Shown piece after piece: positions 46,721 to 61,040 of a DNA stretch of 64,000 nt (positions are counted from its first letter, which is position 1; every line of letters starts with the position of its first letter). The stretch lies in NCBI RefSeq assembly GCF_032854445.1, contig NC_088302.1, forward strand, positions 57,950,237 to 58,014,236. Reading direction: 5' to 3'. The notes under the pieces were generated by a model. The model did no database searches. It saw only the letters and a list, made by a program, of their open reading frames with translations, and was not told the origin of the DNA. Origin of the DNA: Liolophura sinensis (Eukaryota; Mollusca; Polyplacophora; Chitonida; Chitonidae). A program made the position numbers and the translations under genes.

Positions 46721-47129
46721 GGATAGTTTGACTGTATTTAAGTTGATGTTTGTAGATAAAGAATTGAGAATGACAGCAATAATTGTGAGTATGAAGATTG
46801 GTTGCTTATCCTGCTAGTATTTTCATGCGGAGGCTATAACCTGTAACAGAGGCTGTAAGTTGGCATTCATGTTTGTTTGATATTTATGCAGCTTGTATGG
46901 CAGTTGTACACGACAAAACAAGGCAGTAAACATCATGAGCTCTTACTCAAGAAAAAGCAGTTAAAAATGTATGTGTAAGAGTTGATTATGGCTTAAGTTG
47001 TCCCTCAAAGGGTCGGGAACAACAGGTGAGCTGTAAACCTCAGTGTCACCTGTCACACTTCAGTAGATATCAGCAGCTCACACAGGCCATAGATGATTGA
47101 TGTCTTTAATGTCGACAAAGTGTCTAAGC

Positions 47130-47360
47130 ATTATATGCCTCTGTCAGTAATAATGTTACCTGTACTGGTTGTTTCGTATAATTTGCAAATTTGTACCTAG
47201 CAGTCATCAGTAATATTACACCTGTACTGGTTATTACATATGGTTATCAAAGTCTTAATTATACTGCTGTAAATTATATTACACGTGTACTAGTTATTAT
47301 ACGTATGATTGTCAAAGTCTTAATTATGCCGCTGTCAGTGATAATACATCTGCACTGGTT
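47130..47360. repeat. Degenerate tandem repeat of about 65 bp, 3-4 copies
   Basis: Repeated pattern CTGTCAGTAATAATGTTACC, TGTACTGGTTATTA and GTCTTAATTAT. 47360-47920 is unique DNA; a segment 47571-47655 has splice-like ends but stops in all frames, so at most it is untranslated. Confidence 0.6.
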
Positions 47361-47919
47361 ATGATGGACATATTTACCTGGCTATTTTCCTGAGGGGAAG
47401 GGGATATGTAAATGGAGGGCAGGTAAGGAAGTGAGTTGGTATTTGTGAGCAGGTGTTTTGAGCTGATGTGATGTTGACTGTCAACAGGGCAACAGTGACA
47501 CACAGCAAACTCCCCACTTCCCCTGGCCCTCAGTGGTTCCTTCTATCCTCACTCTTTCATGTTCATTTAGGGAATCTTGTGGGGAGGTAACTAGCTGAGA
47601 GAAAAATCACAGAGGGAGAAGACATGGACATCTGGATCTGAGTGAGGACACACAGGTGAGTGAATGGCCTAGTCTTCTCTTTAATCCGCATGTTCCCATA
47701 TAATTAAATCTTGGACTTTCAGAAATTTTAATGCAAGTGACAGAAAAAAGAATGGTGACTCAAAAGGGAACACACCTTCCTCAATGTTAGGTTTTTAAAA
47801 AAAAATTATTTCTGTACCATAAAACATATTTGTATGTACATGTATCTAATTGAATTGGTTTTTTGTGCACATGTTGTTCACAGCAGGTAATCATATGATA
47901 ATCTTTTTCAAAATGTAAT

Positions 47920-48630
47920 CTCTGTATTCAGTCCATTCATGAGGACTAACCTTTCTCTATATTCAATCCATTCGTGAGGACTAACCTTTCTCTATATTCA
48001 ATCCATTCGTAAAGACTAACCTTTCTCTCTATTCAATCCATTTATAAGGACTAACCTTTTTCTATATTCAATCCATTCATGAGGACTAACCTTTCTGTAT
48101 ATTCGATCCATTCGTGAGGACTAACCTTTCTCTATATTCAATCCATTCGTAAAGACTAACCTTTCTCTCTATTCAATCCATTTATAAGGACTAACCTTTT
48201 TCTATATTCAATCTATTCATAAGGACTAACCTTTCTCTATATTCAATCCATTCATGAGGACTAACCTTTTCCTCTATTCAATCCATTCATGAGGACTAAC
48301 CTTTCTCTATATTCGATCCATTTGTGACGACTAACCTTTCTCTATATTCAATCCATTCGTAAAGACTAACCTTTCTCTCTATTCAATCCATTCATAAGGA
48401 CTAACCTTTTTTCTATATTCAATCCATTCATAAGGACTAACCTTTCTCTATATTCAATCCGTTCGTAAGGACTAACCTTTCTCTATATTCAGTCCGTTCG
48501 TAAGGACTAACCTTTCTCTATATTCAATCTGTTCTTAAGGACTAACCTATCTCTATATTTAATCCATTCTTAAGGACAAACCTTTCTCTCTACTTTGTAA
48601 GGACTAACCTTTCTCTATATTCAATCCATC
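47920..48630. repeat. 35-bp tandem array, about 20 units
   Basis: The core is GGACTAACCTTTCTCTATAT followed by TCAATCCATTCGTGA. A block of several units (about 47960-48075) is repeated at about 48105-48230 with the same variants. Confidence 0.93.
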
Positions 48631-48964
48631 CATAACTTGAGAATGGAACAAACATAGCTCATTATCTTAAAAGCATCACATTTCTTTGTTTATTTAAAAG
48701 CCAATTAATGGACCATACAAGTATAACAGACCTCTAGCTAGCATCCAACTAGCCTATTATATATCACCATTAGACAGTCATGTTTTTTTTTTGACACTTT
48801 AGTTAGACATCGGTTTGTCTAGGTATGTTTACATTTAACCCAAATTAACTTTACTTTCACCTTACAGTCACTATCTATTTGTATATATTTCTAAATGCCT
48901 ACTATTCATCTGTATTGTATTTTATTGTGTAGACATGTACTCTGAGTGTAAACTAACAAACAAT

Positions 48965-50540
48965 ACTGTGTGAGGGTAAAACATATGGAAGCCTTTATGT
49001 GTGAAGGTAAAACATGTGTAGGCCTGTATAAGTAATGATACTGTGTGAAGGTAAAACATGTGTAGGCCTGTATAGGTAATGATACTGTGTGAAGGTAAAA
49101 CATATGTAGGCCTGTATAGGTAATGATACTGTGTGAAGGTAAAATGTGTAGGCCTGTATACGTAATGATATTGTGTGAAGGTAAAACATGTGTAGGCCTG
49201 TATACGTAATGATACTGTGTGAAGGTAAAACATATGTAGGCCTATATAGGTAATGATACTGTGTGAAGGTAAAACATGTGTAGGCCTATATAGGTAATGA
49301 TACTGTGTGAAGGTAAAACATGTGTAGGCCTATATAGGTAATGATACTGTTTGGATGTAGAACATGTGTAGGCCTGTATAGGTAATGATACTGTGTGAAG
49401 GTAAAACATGTGTAGGCCTATATAGGTAATAATACTGTGTGAAGGTAAAACATGTGTAGGCCTGTATAGGTAATGATACTGTTTGGAGGTAGAACATTGT
49501 GTACACGGGTAATGATACTGTGTGAAGGTAAAACATGTTTTAGGCCTATATAGGTAATGATACTGTGTGAAGGTAAAACATGTGTAGGCCTGTATAGGTA
49601 ATGATACTGTTTGGAGGTAGAGCATGTATATAAAGGTGATGATACTGTATAAAATGTAGAATATGTGTACATGGACCTGTTATGACACTGTTTGTTGGAG
49701 ATAGAACACATGTATATAGGTAATGATACTGTTTGATTTTTTTTTTTTTTTTTTGATTGGTGTTTTTACACCGTACTCAAGAATATTTCACTTATACGAT
49801 GGTGGCCAGCATTATGGTGGGTGGAAACCGGGCACAGCCCGGGGGAAACCCACGACCATCCGCAGGTTACTGGCAGACCTTCCCACTTACGGCCGGAGAG
49901 GAAGCCAGCTTGAGCTGGACTTGAACTCACAGCGACCGCATTGGTGAGAGGCTCCTGGGTCATTACGCTGCGCTAGCGCGCTAACCGACTGAGCCACGGA
50001 GGCCCCGATACTGTTTGAAGGTAGAACATGTGTATATTGGTGATGATACTATTTGGAGGTAGAGCATGGGTAATGACACTGTTTGGAGGTAGAATATTGT
50101 GTCTATGGGTAATGATACTGTTTGGAGGTAGAACATGTGTCTATGGGTAATGATAGTGTTTGGAGGTAGAACATTGTGTACATGGGTAATGATACTGTTT
50201 GGAGGTAGAACATGTGTCTATGGGTAATGATACTGTTTGGAGGTAGAATATTGTGTCTATGGGTAATGATACTGTTTGGAGGTAGAACATGTGTCTATGG
50301 GTAATGATAGTGTTTGGAGGTAGAACATTGTGTACATGGGTAATGATACTGTTTGGAGGTAGAACATTGTGTACATGGGTAATGATACTGTTTGGAGGTA
50401 GAACATGTGTCTATGGGTAATGATACTGTTTGGAGGTAGAATATGTGTCTATGGGTAATGATACTGTTTGGAGGTAGAATATTGTGTACATGGGTAATGA
50501 TACCGTTGTTTTGCACATGGGTAATGATGCTGGTTGGAGG
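48965..50540. repeat. 44-bp and 38-bp related tandem arrays split by a SINE
   Basis: From 48965 to about 49640 the unit is about 44 bp (GTGTGAAGGTAAAACATGTG, then TAGGCCTGTATAGGTAATGA). From about 50007 to 50540 it is about 38 bp (GTTTGGAGGTAGAACATGTG, then TCTATGGGTAATGATACT). Intermediate GTTTGGAGG units occur within the first block, so one array evolved into the other. Minus-strand open frames are shadows. Confidence 0.9.
49737..50006 (-). mobile_element. Full-length tRNA-derived SINE, minus strand, in the tandem array
   Basis: On the minus strand it reads from GGGGCCTCCGTGGCTCAGTC through the body to an A-rich end (a run of about 18 T on the plus strand). GATACTGTTTGA, a piece of the array unit, flanks it at 49725-49736 and 50007-50018. 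It is closer to a consensus sequence than the other copies. Confidence 0.9.
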
Positions 50541-50544
50541 TAAT

Positions 50545-51705
50545 GATTCAGGTTGAAGCATTAGGGATGTTTTGATCATCACAAGACATGTTGCTATGAT
50601 GAAAAGTCATCATTGGGATGTAACTTTGATCATCACAAGGCATGTTGCTGTGACTAGAAGTCAACATTAGGGATGTAGTTTTGATCATCACTAGACACAT
50701 TGATATGACTAGAAGTCACTGTTAGGGGTGTTGTTTTGATCATGATGGGACATGTTGATATGACCAGAAGTCAACATTAGGAATGTAATATTGATCATGA
50801 TGAGACCTGTTGATATCACTAAAAGTCAACATTAAGGGTGTAGTTTTGATCAAGGAGAGATATGGTGATATGATGAGAAGTCCTCATTATGCACTGTGCT
50901 GTTGTTTTGATCATCATGTCAACATTACGCACTGTACTGTTGTTTTGATCATCATGTCAACATTATGTACTGTACTGTTGCTTTGATCATCATGTCAACG
51001 TTACACACTCTACTGTTTTGATCAGCATGTCAACATTACGCACTGTATTGTTGATTTGATCATCATGTCAACATATCGCACTGTACTGTTGCTTTGATCA
51101 TCATGTCAACGTTACGCACTCTACTGTTGTTTTGATCATCATGTCAACATTACGCACTGTACTGTTGTTTGATCATCATGTCAACTTTAGGCACTGTACT
51201 GTTGTTTTGATCATCATGTCAACATTACGCGCTGTACTGTTGTTTTGATCATGTCAACTTTACGCACTGTACTGTTGTTTTGATGATCATGTCAACATTA
51301 CGAACTGTACTGTTGTTTGATCATGTCAACTTTACGCACTGTACTGTTGTTTTGATGATCATGTCAACATTACGAACTGTACTGTTGTTTTGATCATGTC
51401 AACTTTACGCACTGTACTGTTGTTTTGATTATCATGTCAACATTACGAACTGTACTGTTGTTTGATCATCATGTCAACGTTAGGCACTCTACTGTTGTTT
51501 TGATGATCATGTCAACATTACGCACTGTACTGTTGTTTGATCATCATGTCAACTTTACGCACTGTACTGTTGTTTTGATTATCATGTCAACATTACGAAC
51601 TGTACTGTTGTTTGATCATCATGTCAACGTTAGGCACTCTACTGTTGTTTTGATGATCATGTCAACATTACGCACTGTACTGTTGTTTTGATCATCATGT
51701 CATCA
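50545..51705. repeat. TTTTGATCATCA-based tandem arrays (about 60 bp, then 38 bp)
   Basis: 50545-50880 holds about five diverged units of 55-60 bp (TTTTGATCATCACAAGACAT, AGAAGTCAACATTAGG). 50890-51705 holds about 21 units of about 38 bp (TTTTGATCATCATGTCAACA, TTACGCACTGTACTGTTG). The TGATCA palindrome and GTCAACATTA are common to both. The last part shows a larger repeat of 4-5 units. Confidence 0.9.
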
Positions 51706-51832
51706 TTAGGGTTGAGAGATACATCTAGGTATGAGGATATATCACAGTATTATCTAGGTGTTTAGCAGAAGCTACACGGTTCTGTTTAAGGCCACCATGA
51801 CATTGTGTGGATTTAGTGAGTGAGCTTGAGCT

Positions 51833-52180
51833 GTGAGTGAGTGAGTGCTTTTCGTTTAATGTCATATTTTTTTTCATTCATATGACAATGAAGGATTCCT
51901 TACAGCGCATGTAATGTGCCTCTTTGTTGCGGACGGATTTCCACCGCTTTTTTATCTAGTGCTGAGGTGGCTTAGTGAAGGCAAGTAAGGCGCCATGTCT
52001 GAGCCATTATACTGATACGGGTCAACCAATCATTGCACTATCCCCTTCATGCTGAATACCAAGAGAGGAAGTTACAACATCCTCTTCTACAGTCTTTGGT
52101 GTGACTCGACCCAGAATTCACCATGGATCTACTGCTCCCGAAGTGGACGCTCTGTGCTGTCGAGGCGGGTGCAGTTAGAG
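51833..52180 (-). mobile_element. Second SINE-like family, probably tRNA-derived, minus strand
   Basis: The plus strand starts with GTGAGTGAGTGAGTG and contains CATATGACAATGAAGGATTC and GCATGTAATGTGCCTC. It ends in a segment whose reverse complement (GAGCGTCCACTTCGGGAGCA ... GTCGAGTCACACC) looks like a decayed tRNA. The short copy at 7111 shares the first 80 bp. From 52180 to 52463 the DNA is unique. Confidence 0.55.
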
Positions 52181-52463
52181 CTGTATGTGGGCTCTCAAGT
52201 CAGATGAAGAACTTGTTCATTCACCTGGCTGTTTCTAGTGTCTGACTGATCAAGACTTGACCGCATGACAAAACGTTTAAGCATCCAGTGGTCTTTCTAC
52301 ATGTTTTTTTTTTTTTTTTTAGCTTTATGGATCTGATCTCACTTGCCAATTCCCACTTTGAGAAGAGCATGTTCAATATGGTGAGGTATTGTAAAGTGTT
52401 AACTTAAAACCAGGAACTGATACTGCTTTCTTAAAATGCCTTTTTCACCTTATATGCTGCCTA

Positions 52464-52726
52464 GGGGCCTCTGTGGCTCAATTGGTTAGGGTGCTAGAAC
52501 AGCATAATGACCAAGGAGCCTATCACTAATGAGATTACTGTGAGTTTAAGTCCAGCTCATGCTGGCTTCCTCTCCAGCCGTATGTGGGAACATCTGTTAG
52601 CAACCTGTGGATGGTCCTGGGTTTCCATTAGAGCTATGCCTAGTTTCCTCCCATCATAATGCTAGGCGGCATTGTATAAGTGAAATATTCTTGAGTTCGG
52701 CGTTAAACACCAATGAAATAAATAAA
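52464..52726 (+). mobile_element. Diverged full-length tRNA-derived SINE
   Basis: Same family as 34866: GGGGCCTCTGTGGCTCAATT head, CTCATGCTGGCTTCCTCTCC, GTATAAGTGAAATATTCTTG, AATAAATA tail. It has many substitutions and is the oldest full-length copy here. A GCTGCCT flank on both sides is a weak trace of a duplication. 52740-53750 after it is unique DNA in which I see no gene. Confidence 0.85.
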
Positions 52727-53754
52727 TATATACACGCTGCCTGAGTTTTATCTGAATGTACAAGGATAAAGAAAGTATCCATCTGAATATACAAGGATAG
52801 AGAGAATATCCATCTGAAAATTAAAATTAGAACTGGAGTTAGCTTTATAAATGGTTGTGGGTTTATATATACATGTATGTCTATGTAGGTCTAAAACTTG
52901 AATGTACATGTATAGCTATCACCTTTCTTCAACTTTGTAAATGTCAGAGCCGCTGTTCCACAGCAATGATGCAGTGAAATAGCTGTTAATAGGAATCTTT
53001 GTTTTGTGTAGTATGGTCTATTTCTGAGAGGAAGAGTTCTGTATTGATGTAGGTATATGTACATGTATGATCATCAATGTTGCCAATTTTACAAGGCCAT
53101 GTTTGGTGTGTAGTAGATATCATCGTAGTTCCACATTGTCTAAGGATTATATCAGAAAGATAAAAAAATATTTGCTTCTGAATATCTGGTATAGTTTATG
53201 AGGTGGGCATAGGCAAAATATCAGCTCAGTCTGTCTGTCATATAAACTCGATCCTTTTTTAAGCTCACTTTTTCTGCTGACAACAGGTTTTCTTTGTGGA
53301 ACAATGTTCAACAGTTCTGAGAGTTATGTATTTAAGGGTAGCAGCCAAAACTGATGGGTTATTTTGGTACAGTTGCAATGACCACTATTGAAACGAAGTT
53401 CCAATGTGTTGTGCTGGGAAACTAAAATTTAGTTATTTTTTTCATAAAACTGGTTGTTAATGTGGCAGTGTTTATTCAAATCTCCGCAATTACTGCCTCG
53501 AATCTGCATTCTTGAAAATATCAGTATCTGTTCATGATCCTCCTGCAAACATATGCCTCTCTGCATGGCTGCCAGAATGTGTATATCTCTTATATTACAT
53601 GGGAATAAACAAGGTCACCTCTTCTCTCAACTTTAGAGGAAATATCTAATAAATCTTTTAGCAAAGAACTTCAGTTTCCTTTACTTTGTTTGGCTAGATA
53701 GATGGAAGTTTTTTCCTTGTGTTTCCTGTGTGTATAGTTGGTTTGTGTCAACAA

Positions 53755-54615
53755 GCCTCTGAAATCTCCATTCAGCTGTTCAGCAGGCTCAAGCCTATAG
53801 TGGATGGACTCTGTGGGGTAGGGGAAGGACTCTGTGGGGGTAGGGGATGGACTGTGGGGGTAAGGTCATCACTGTGTTAATTACATGTCCATTCAGCTGT
53901 TCAGCAGGCTCAAGCCTGTAGTGGATGGACTCTGTGGGGGTAGGGGAAGGACTCTGTGGGGGTAGGGGATGGACTCTGTGGGGGTAAGGTCATCACTGTG
54001 TTAATTACATGTCCATTCAGCTGTTCAGCAGGCCCAAGCCTGTAGTGGATGGACTCTGTGGGGTAGGGGATGGACTCTGTGGGGGTAGGGGATGGACTGT
54101 GGGTGTAGGGTCATCACTGTGTTAATTACATGTGAGAAACAAGTGAGGTACCAGGTAAGGGGTACTCTGCAGGGGTAAGGTCATCACTGTGTTAATTACA
54201 TGTCCATTCAGCTGTTCAGCAGGCCCAAGCCTGTAGGGGAAGGACTCTGTGGGGGTAGGGGAAGGACTCTGTGGGGGTAGGGGATGGACTGTGGGGGTAA
54301 GGTCATCACTGTGTTAATTACATGTCTATTCAGCTGTTCAGCAGGCCCAAGCCTGTAGTGGATGGACTCTGTGGGGTAGGGGATGGACTCTGTGGGGGTA
54401 GGGGATGGACTGTGGGTGTAGGGTCATCACTGTGTTAACTACATGTCTATTCAGCTGTTCAGCAGGCCCAAGACTGTAGTGGATGGACTCTGTGGGGGTA
54501 GGGGATGGACTGTGGGGGTAAGGTCATCACTGTGTTAATTACATGTCCATTCAGCTGTTCAGCAGGCCCAAGCCTGTAGTGGATGGACTCTGTGGGGTTA
54601 AGGTCATCACTGTGT
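53755..54615. repeat. About 110-bp tandem array, 7 copies, G-rich
   Basis: The unit is TCCATTCAGCTGTTCAGCAG, CAAGCCTGTAGTGGATGGAC, one to three copies of GGACTCTGTGGGGGTAGGGG, then GTCATCACTGTGTTAATTAC. Length varies through the number of inner 23-bp copies, so it is a repeat within a repeat. 54620-54985 is unique. Confidence 0.88.
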
Positions 54616-54984
54616 TAATTACTTGTGAGAAACAGGTGAAATTGCCAATAATTGATTGTGTCCATAGTGTGGCACAAACCTTATCCCTGCTGGATACCCA
54701 CCTGATTCATAACTTTTTTTAGTGAAAGGACTGAACACTGAAGTACAATTTAATTTACGGTTGATGTGTTAAGGATTTGGATTGGAACTAGTATTTTTTT
54801 TAATTAAAAGTTTCCTTTCAGAAATTTTCAGTTGAAAGTTTGTTTTATTAGAGGGTGAGGTGTTTTTACTGTTTTTGTTTTATTGAAAATCAATCAAATC
54901 TCCAGGTGGAATTTATGTTTTATTTGAAAATTTATTTTCGTAGTTGTCCAAGTTTGGGATAATTGATGCTGTAATAAGCTGTAA

Positions 54985-57900
54985 TAAGAACACTGTCACA
55001 AGTATACATGTACACTTAGCTCAGCTTGTACAGGATAGTAGAGACACAGGCCTGCACATTTTCACAAGAATACATTTACACTTAGCTCAGCTTGTACAGA
55101 ATAGTAGAGACACAGGCCTGCACATTGTCACAAGCATACCTGCACATTGTCACGGGAATACATGTACACTTTAATTGCTCAGCTTGTACAGGATAGTGGA
55201 GACACAGGCCTGCACATTGTCACGGGCATACATGCACACTTTAATAGCTCAGCTTGTACAGGATAGTGGAGACACAGGCCTGCACATTGTCACGGGCATA
55301 CATGTACACTTTAATTGCTCATCTTGTACAGGATAGTAGAGACACAGGCCTGCACATTGTCACGGGCATACATGTACACTTTAATTCCTCAGCTTGTACA
55401 GGATAGTGGAGACACAGGCCTGCACATTGTCACGGGCATACATGTACACTTTAATAGCTCAGCTTGTACAGGATAGTAGAGACACAGGCCTGCACATTGT
55501 CACGGGCATACATGTACACTTTAATAGCTCAGCTTGTACAGGATAGTGGAGACACAGGCCTGCACATTGTCACGGGAATACATGTACACTTTAATTGCTC
55601 AGCTTGTACAGGATAGTGGAGACACAGGCCTGCACATTGTCACGGGCATACATGTACACTTTAATAGCTCAGCTTGTACAGGATAGTGGAGACACAGGCC
55701 TGCACATTGTCACGGGCATACATGTACACTTTAATAGCTCAGCTTGTACAGGATAGTGGAGACACAGGCCTGCACATTGTCACGGGCATACATGTACACT
55801 TTAATTGCTCAGCTTGTACAGGATAGTAGAGACACAGGCCTGCACATTGTCATGGTCATACATGTACACTTAGCTTAGCTTGTACAGTATAGTAGAGACA
55901 CAGGCCTGCACATTGTCATGGTCATACATGTACACTTAGCTCAGCTTGTACAGAATAGTAGAGACACAGGCCTGCACATTGTCACAAGCATACCTGCACA
56001 TTGTCACGGGAATACATGTACACTTTAATTGCTCAGCTTGTACAGGATAGTGGAGACACAGGCCTGCACATTGTCACGGGCATACATGCACACTTTAATA
56101 GCTCAGCTTGTACAGGATAGTGGAGACACAGGCCTGCACATTGTCACGGGCATACATGTACACTTTAATTGCTCATCTTGTACAGGATAGTGGAGACACA
56201 GGCCTGCACATTGTCACGGGCATACATGTACACTTTAATTCCTCAGCTTGTACAGGATAGTGGAGACACAGGCCTGCACATTGTCACGGGCATACATGTA
56301 CACTTTAATAGCTCAGCTTGTACAGGATAGTAGAGACACAGGCCTGCACATTGTCACGGGCATACATGTACACTTTAATTCCTCAGCTTGTACAGGATAG
56401 TGGAGACACAGGCCTGCACATTGTCACGGGCATACATGTACACTTTAATAGCTCAGCTTGTACAGGATAGTGGAGACACAGGCCTGCACATTGTCACGGG
56501 CATGCATGTACACTTTAATAGCTCAGCTTGTACAGGATAGTGGAGACACAGGCCTGCACATTGTCACGGGCATACATGTACACTTTAATTGCTCAGCTTG
56601 TACAGGATAGTAGAGACACAGGCCTGCACATTGTCATGGTCATACATGTACACTTAGCTTAGCTTGTACAGTATAGTAGAGACACAGGCCTGCACATTGT
56701 CATGGTCATACATGTACACTTAGCTCAGCTTGTACAGGATAGTAGAGACACAGGCCTGCACATTGTCATGGTCATACATGTACACTTAGCTCAGCTTGTA
56801 CAGGATAGTAGAGACACAGGCCTGCACATTGTCACGGGCATACATGTACACTTTAATTGCTCAGCTTGTACAGGATAGTGGAGACACAGGCCTGCACATT
56901 GTCACGGGCATACATGTACACTTTAATTGCTCAGCTTGTACAGGATAGTAGAGACACAGGCCTGCACATTGTCACAAGAATACATTTACACTTAGCTCAG
57001 CTTGTACAGAATAGTAGAGACACAGGCCTGCACATTGTCACAAGCATACCTGCACATTGTCACGGGAATACATGTACACTTTAATTGCTCAGCTTGTACA
57101 GGATAGTGGAGACACAGGCCTGCACATTGTCACGGGCATACATGCACACTTTAATAGCTCAGCTTGTACAGGATATTGGAGACACAGGCCTGCACATTGT
57201 CACGGGCATACATGTACACTTTAATTGCTCAGCTTGTACAGGATAGTAGAGACACAGGCCTGCACATTGTCACGGGAATACATGTACACTTTAATTCCTC
57301 AGCTTGTACAGGATAGTGGAGACACAGGCCTGCACATTGTCACGGGCATACATGTACACTTTAATAGCTCAGCTTGTACAGGATAGTAGAGACACAGGCC
57401 TGCACATTGTCACGGGCATACATGTACACTTTAATAGCTCAGCTTGTACAGGATAGTAGAGACACAGGCCTGCACATTGTCACGGGAATACATGTACACT
57501 TTAATTCCTCAGCTTGTACAGGATAGTGGAGACACAGGCCTGCACATTGTCACGGGCATACATGTACACTTTAATAGCTCAGCTTGTACAGGATAGTGGA
57601 GACATAGGCCTGCACATTGTCACGGGCATACATGTACACTTTAATAGCTCAGCTTGTACAGGATAGTGGAGACACAGGCCTGCACATTGTCACGGGCATA
57701 CATGTACACTTTAATTGCTCAGCTTGTACAGGATAGTAAAGACACAGGCCTGCACATTGTCATGGTCATACATGTACACTTAGCTTAGCTTGTACAGTAT
57801 AGTAGAGACACAGGCCTGCACATTGTCATGGTCATACATGTACACTTAGCTCAGCTTGTACAGGATAGTAGAGACACAGGCCTGCACATTGTCATGGTCA

Positions 57901-60900
57901 TACATGTACACTTAGCTCAGCTTGTACAGGATAGTAGAGACACAGGCCTGCACATTGTCACGGGCATACATGTACACTTTAATTGCTCAGCTTGTACAGG
58001 ATAGTAGAGACACAGGCCTGCACATTGTCACGGGAATACATGTACACTTTAATAGCTCAGCTTGTACAGGATAGTAGAGACACAGGCCTGCACATTGTCA
58101 CGGGCATACATGTACACTTTAATTGCTCAGCTTGTACAGGATAGTAGAGACACAGGCCTGCACATTGTCACGGGAATACATGTACACTTTAATAGCTCGG
58201 CTTGTACAGGATAGTAGAGACACAGGCCTGCACATTGTCACGGGAATACATGTACACTTTAATTGCTCAGCTTGTACAGGATAGTAGAGACACAGGCCTG
58301 CACATTGTCACGGGCATACATGTACACTTTAATAGCTCAGCTTGTACAGGATAGTAGAGACACAGGCCTGCACATTGTCACGGGCATACATGTACACTTT
58401 AATTCCTCAGCTTGTACAGGATAGTGGAGACACAGGCCTGCACATTGTCACGGGCATACATGTACACTTTAATTCCTCAGCTTGTACAGGATAGTAGAGA
58501 CACAGGCCTGCACATTGTCACGGGAATACATGTACACTTTAATAGCTCAGCTTGTACAGGATAGTGGAGACACAGGCCTGCACATTGTCATGGTCATACA
58601 TGTACACTTAGCTCAGCTTGTACAGGATAGTGGAGACACAGGCCTGCACATTGTCACGGACATACATGTAGACTTTAATAGCTCAGCTTGTACAGGATAG
58701 TAGAGACACAGGCCTGCACATTGTCATGGTCATACATGTACACTTAGCTCAGCTTGTACAGGATAGTAGAGACACAGGCCTGCACATTGTCACGGGCATA
58801 CATGTACACTTTAATAGCTCAGCTTGTACAGGATAGTGGAGACACAGGCCTGCACATTGTCACGGACATACATGTACACTTTAATAGCTCAGCTTGTACA
58901 GGATAGTAGAGACACAGGCCTGCACATTGTCATGGTCATACATGTACACTTAGCTCAGCTTGTACAGGATAGTGGAGACACAGGCCTGCACATTGTCATG
59001 GTCATACATGTACACTTAGCTCAGCTTGTACAGGATAGTGGAGACACAGGCCTGTACATTGTCACGGGCATACATGTACACTTTAATAGCTCAGCTTGTA
59101 CAGGATAGTAGAGACACAGGCCTGCACATTGTCATGGTCATACATGTACACTTAGCTTAGCTTGTACAGGATAGTAGAGACACAGGCCTGCACATTGTCA
59201 TGGTCATACATGTACACTTAGCTCAGCTTGTACAGGATAGTAGAGACACAGGCCTGCACATTGTCATGGTCATACATGTACACTTAGCTCAGCTTGTACA
59301 GGATAGTAGAGACACAGGCCTGCACATTGTCACGGGCATACATGTACACTTTAATAGCTCAGCTTGTACAGGATAGTAGAGACACAGGCCTGCACATTGT
59401 CATGGTCATACATGTACACTTAGCTCAGCTTGTACAGGATAGTAGAGACACAGGCCTGCACATTGTCACGGGCATACATGTACACTTTAATAGCTCAGCT
59501 TGTACAGGATAGTGGAGACACAGGCCTGCACATTGTCACGGGCATACATGTACACTTTAATAGCTCAGCTTGTACAGGATAGTAGAGACACAGGCTCGCA
59601 CATTGTCACGGGCATACATGTACACTTAGCTTAGCTTGTACAGGATAGTGGAGACACAGGCCTGCACATTGTCACGGGAATACATGTACACTTTAATAGC
59701 TCAGCTTGTACAGGATAGTGGAGACACAGGCCTGCACATTGTCACGGGCATACATGTACACTTTAATAGCTCAGCTTGTACAGGATAGTAGAGACACAGG
59801 CCTGCACATTGTCACGGGAATACATGTACACTTTAATTCCTCAGCTTGTACAGGATAGTAGAGACACAGGCCTGCACATTGTCACGGGCATACATGTACA
59901 CTTTAAGAGCTCAGCTTGTACAGGATAGTGGAGACACAGGCCTGCACATTGTCACGGGCATACATGTACACTTTAATAGCTCAGCTTGTACAGGATAGTA
60001 GAGACACAGGCCTGCACATTGTCATGGTCATACATGTACACTTAGCTCAGCTTGTACAGGATAGTGGAGACACAGGCCTGCACATTGTCATGGTCATACA
60101 TGTACACTTAGCTCAGCTTGTACAGGATAGTGGAGACACAGGCCTGCACATTGTCACGGGCATACATGTACACTTTAATTGCTCAGCTTGTACAGGATAG
60201 TGGAGACACAGGCCTGCACATTGTGACGGGAATACATGTACACTTTAATAGCTCAGCTTGTACAGGATAGTAGAGACACAGGCCTGCACATTGTCACGGG
60301 CATACATGTACACTTTAATAGCTCAGCTTGTACAGGATAGTAGAGACACAGGCCTGCACATTGTCACGGGCATACATGTACACTTTAATAGCTCAGCTTG
60401 TACAGGATAGTAGAGACACAGGCCTGCACATTGTCACGGGAATACATGTACACTTTAATAGCTCAGCTTGTACAGGATAGTGGAGACACAGGCCTGCACA
60501 TTGTCACGGGAATACATGTACACTTTAATAGCTCAGCTTGTACAGGATAGTGGAGACACAGGCCTGCACATTGTCATGGTCATACATGTACACTTAGCTC
60601 AGCTTGTACAGGATAGTAGAGACACAGTCCTGCACATTGTCACGGGCATACATGTACACTTTAATAGCTCAGCTTGTACAGGATAGTAGAGACACAGGCC
60701 TGCACATTGTCACGGGCATACATGTACTCTTTAATAGCTCAGCTTGTACAGGATAGTAGAGACACAGGCCTGCACATTGTCATGGTCATACATGTACACT
60801 TAGCTCAGCTTGTACAGGATAGTGGAGACACAGGCCTGCACATTGTCACGGGCATACATGTACACTTTACTAGCTCAGCTTGTACAGGATAGTGGAGACA

Positions 60901-61040
60901 CAGGCCTGCACATTGTCATGGTCATACATGTACACTTAGCTTAGCTTGTACAGGATAGTAGAGACACAGTCCTGCACATTGTCACCTGTATACATGTACC
61001 CTTAGCTCAGCTTGTACAGGACAGTAGAGTACACAGGCCT
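54985..61040. repeat. 66/70-bp tandem array, about 88 units
   Basis: The common unit (70 bp) has CTCAGCTTGTACAGGATAGT, GAGACACAGGCCTGCACATT, GTCACGGGCATACATGTACA and CTTTAATAG. A 66-bp variant has GTCATGGTCATACATGTACA and CTTAGCTCAG. A marked insertion (CACAAGCATACCTGCACATT) occurs at three places (ends near 55140, 55994 and 57050), showing blocks of about 854 and 1056 bp copied as a whole. Many 72-94-codon frames are shadows. Confidence 0.95.

Noticed and set aside
47571-47655. Segment with acceptor and GTGAGT donor
   Set aside because: All three frames contain stops, so it cannot be a coding exon; an untranslated exon cannot be told from chance here.
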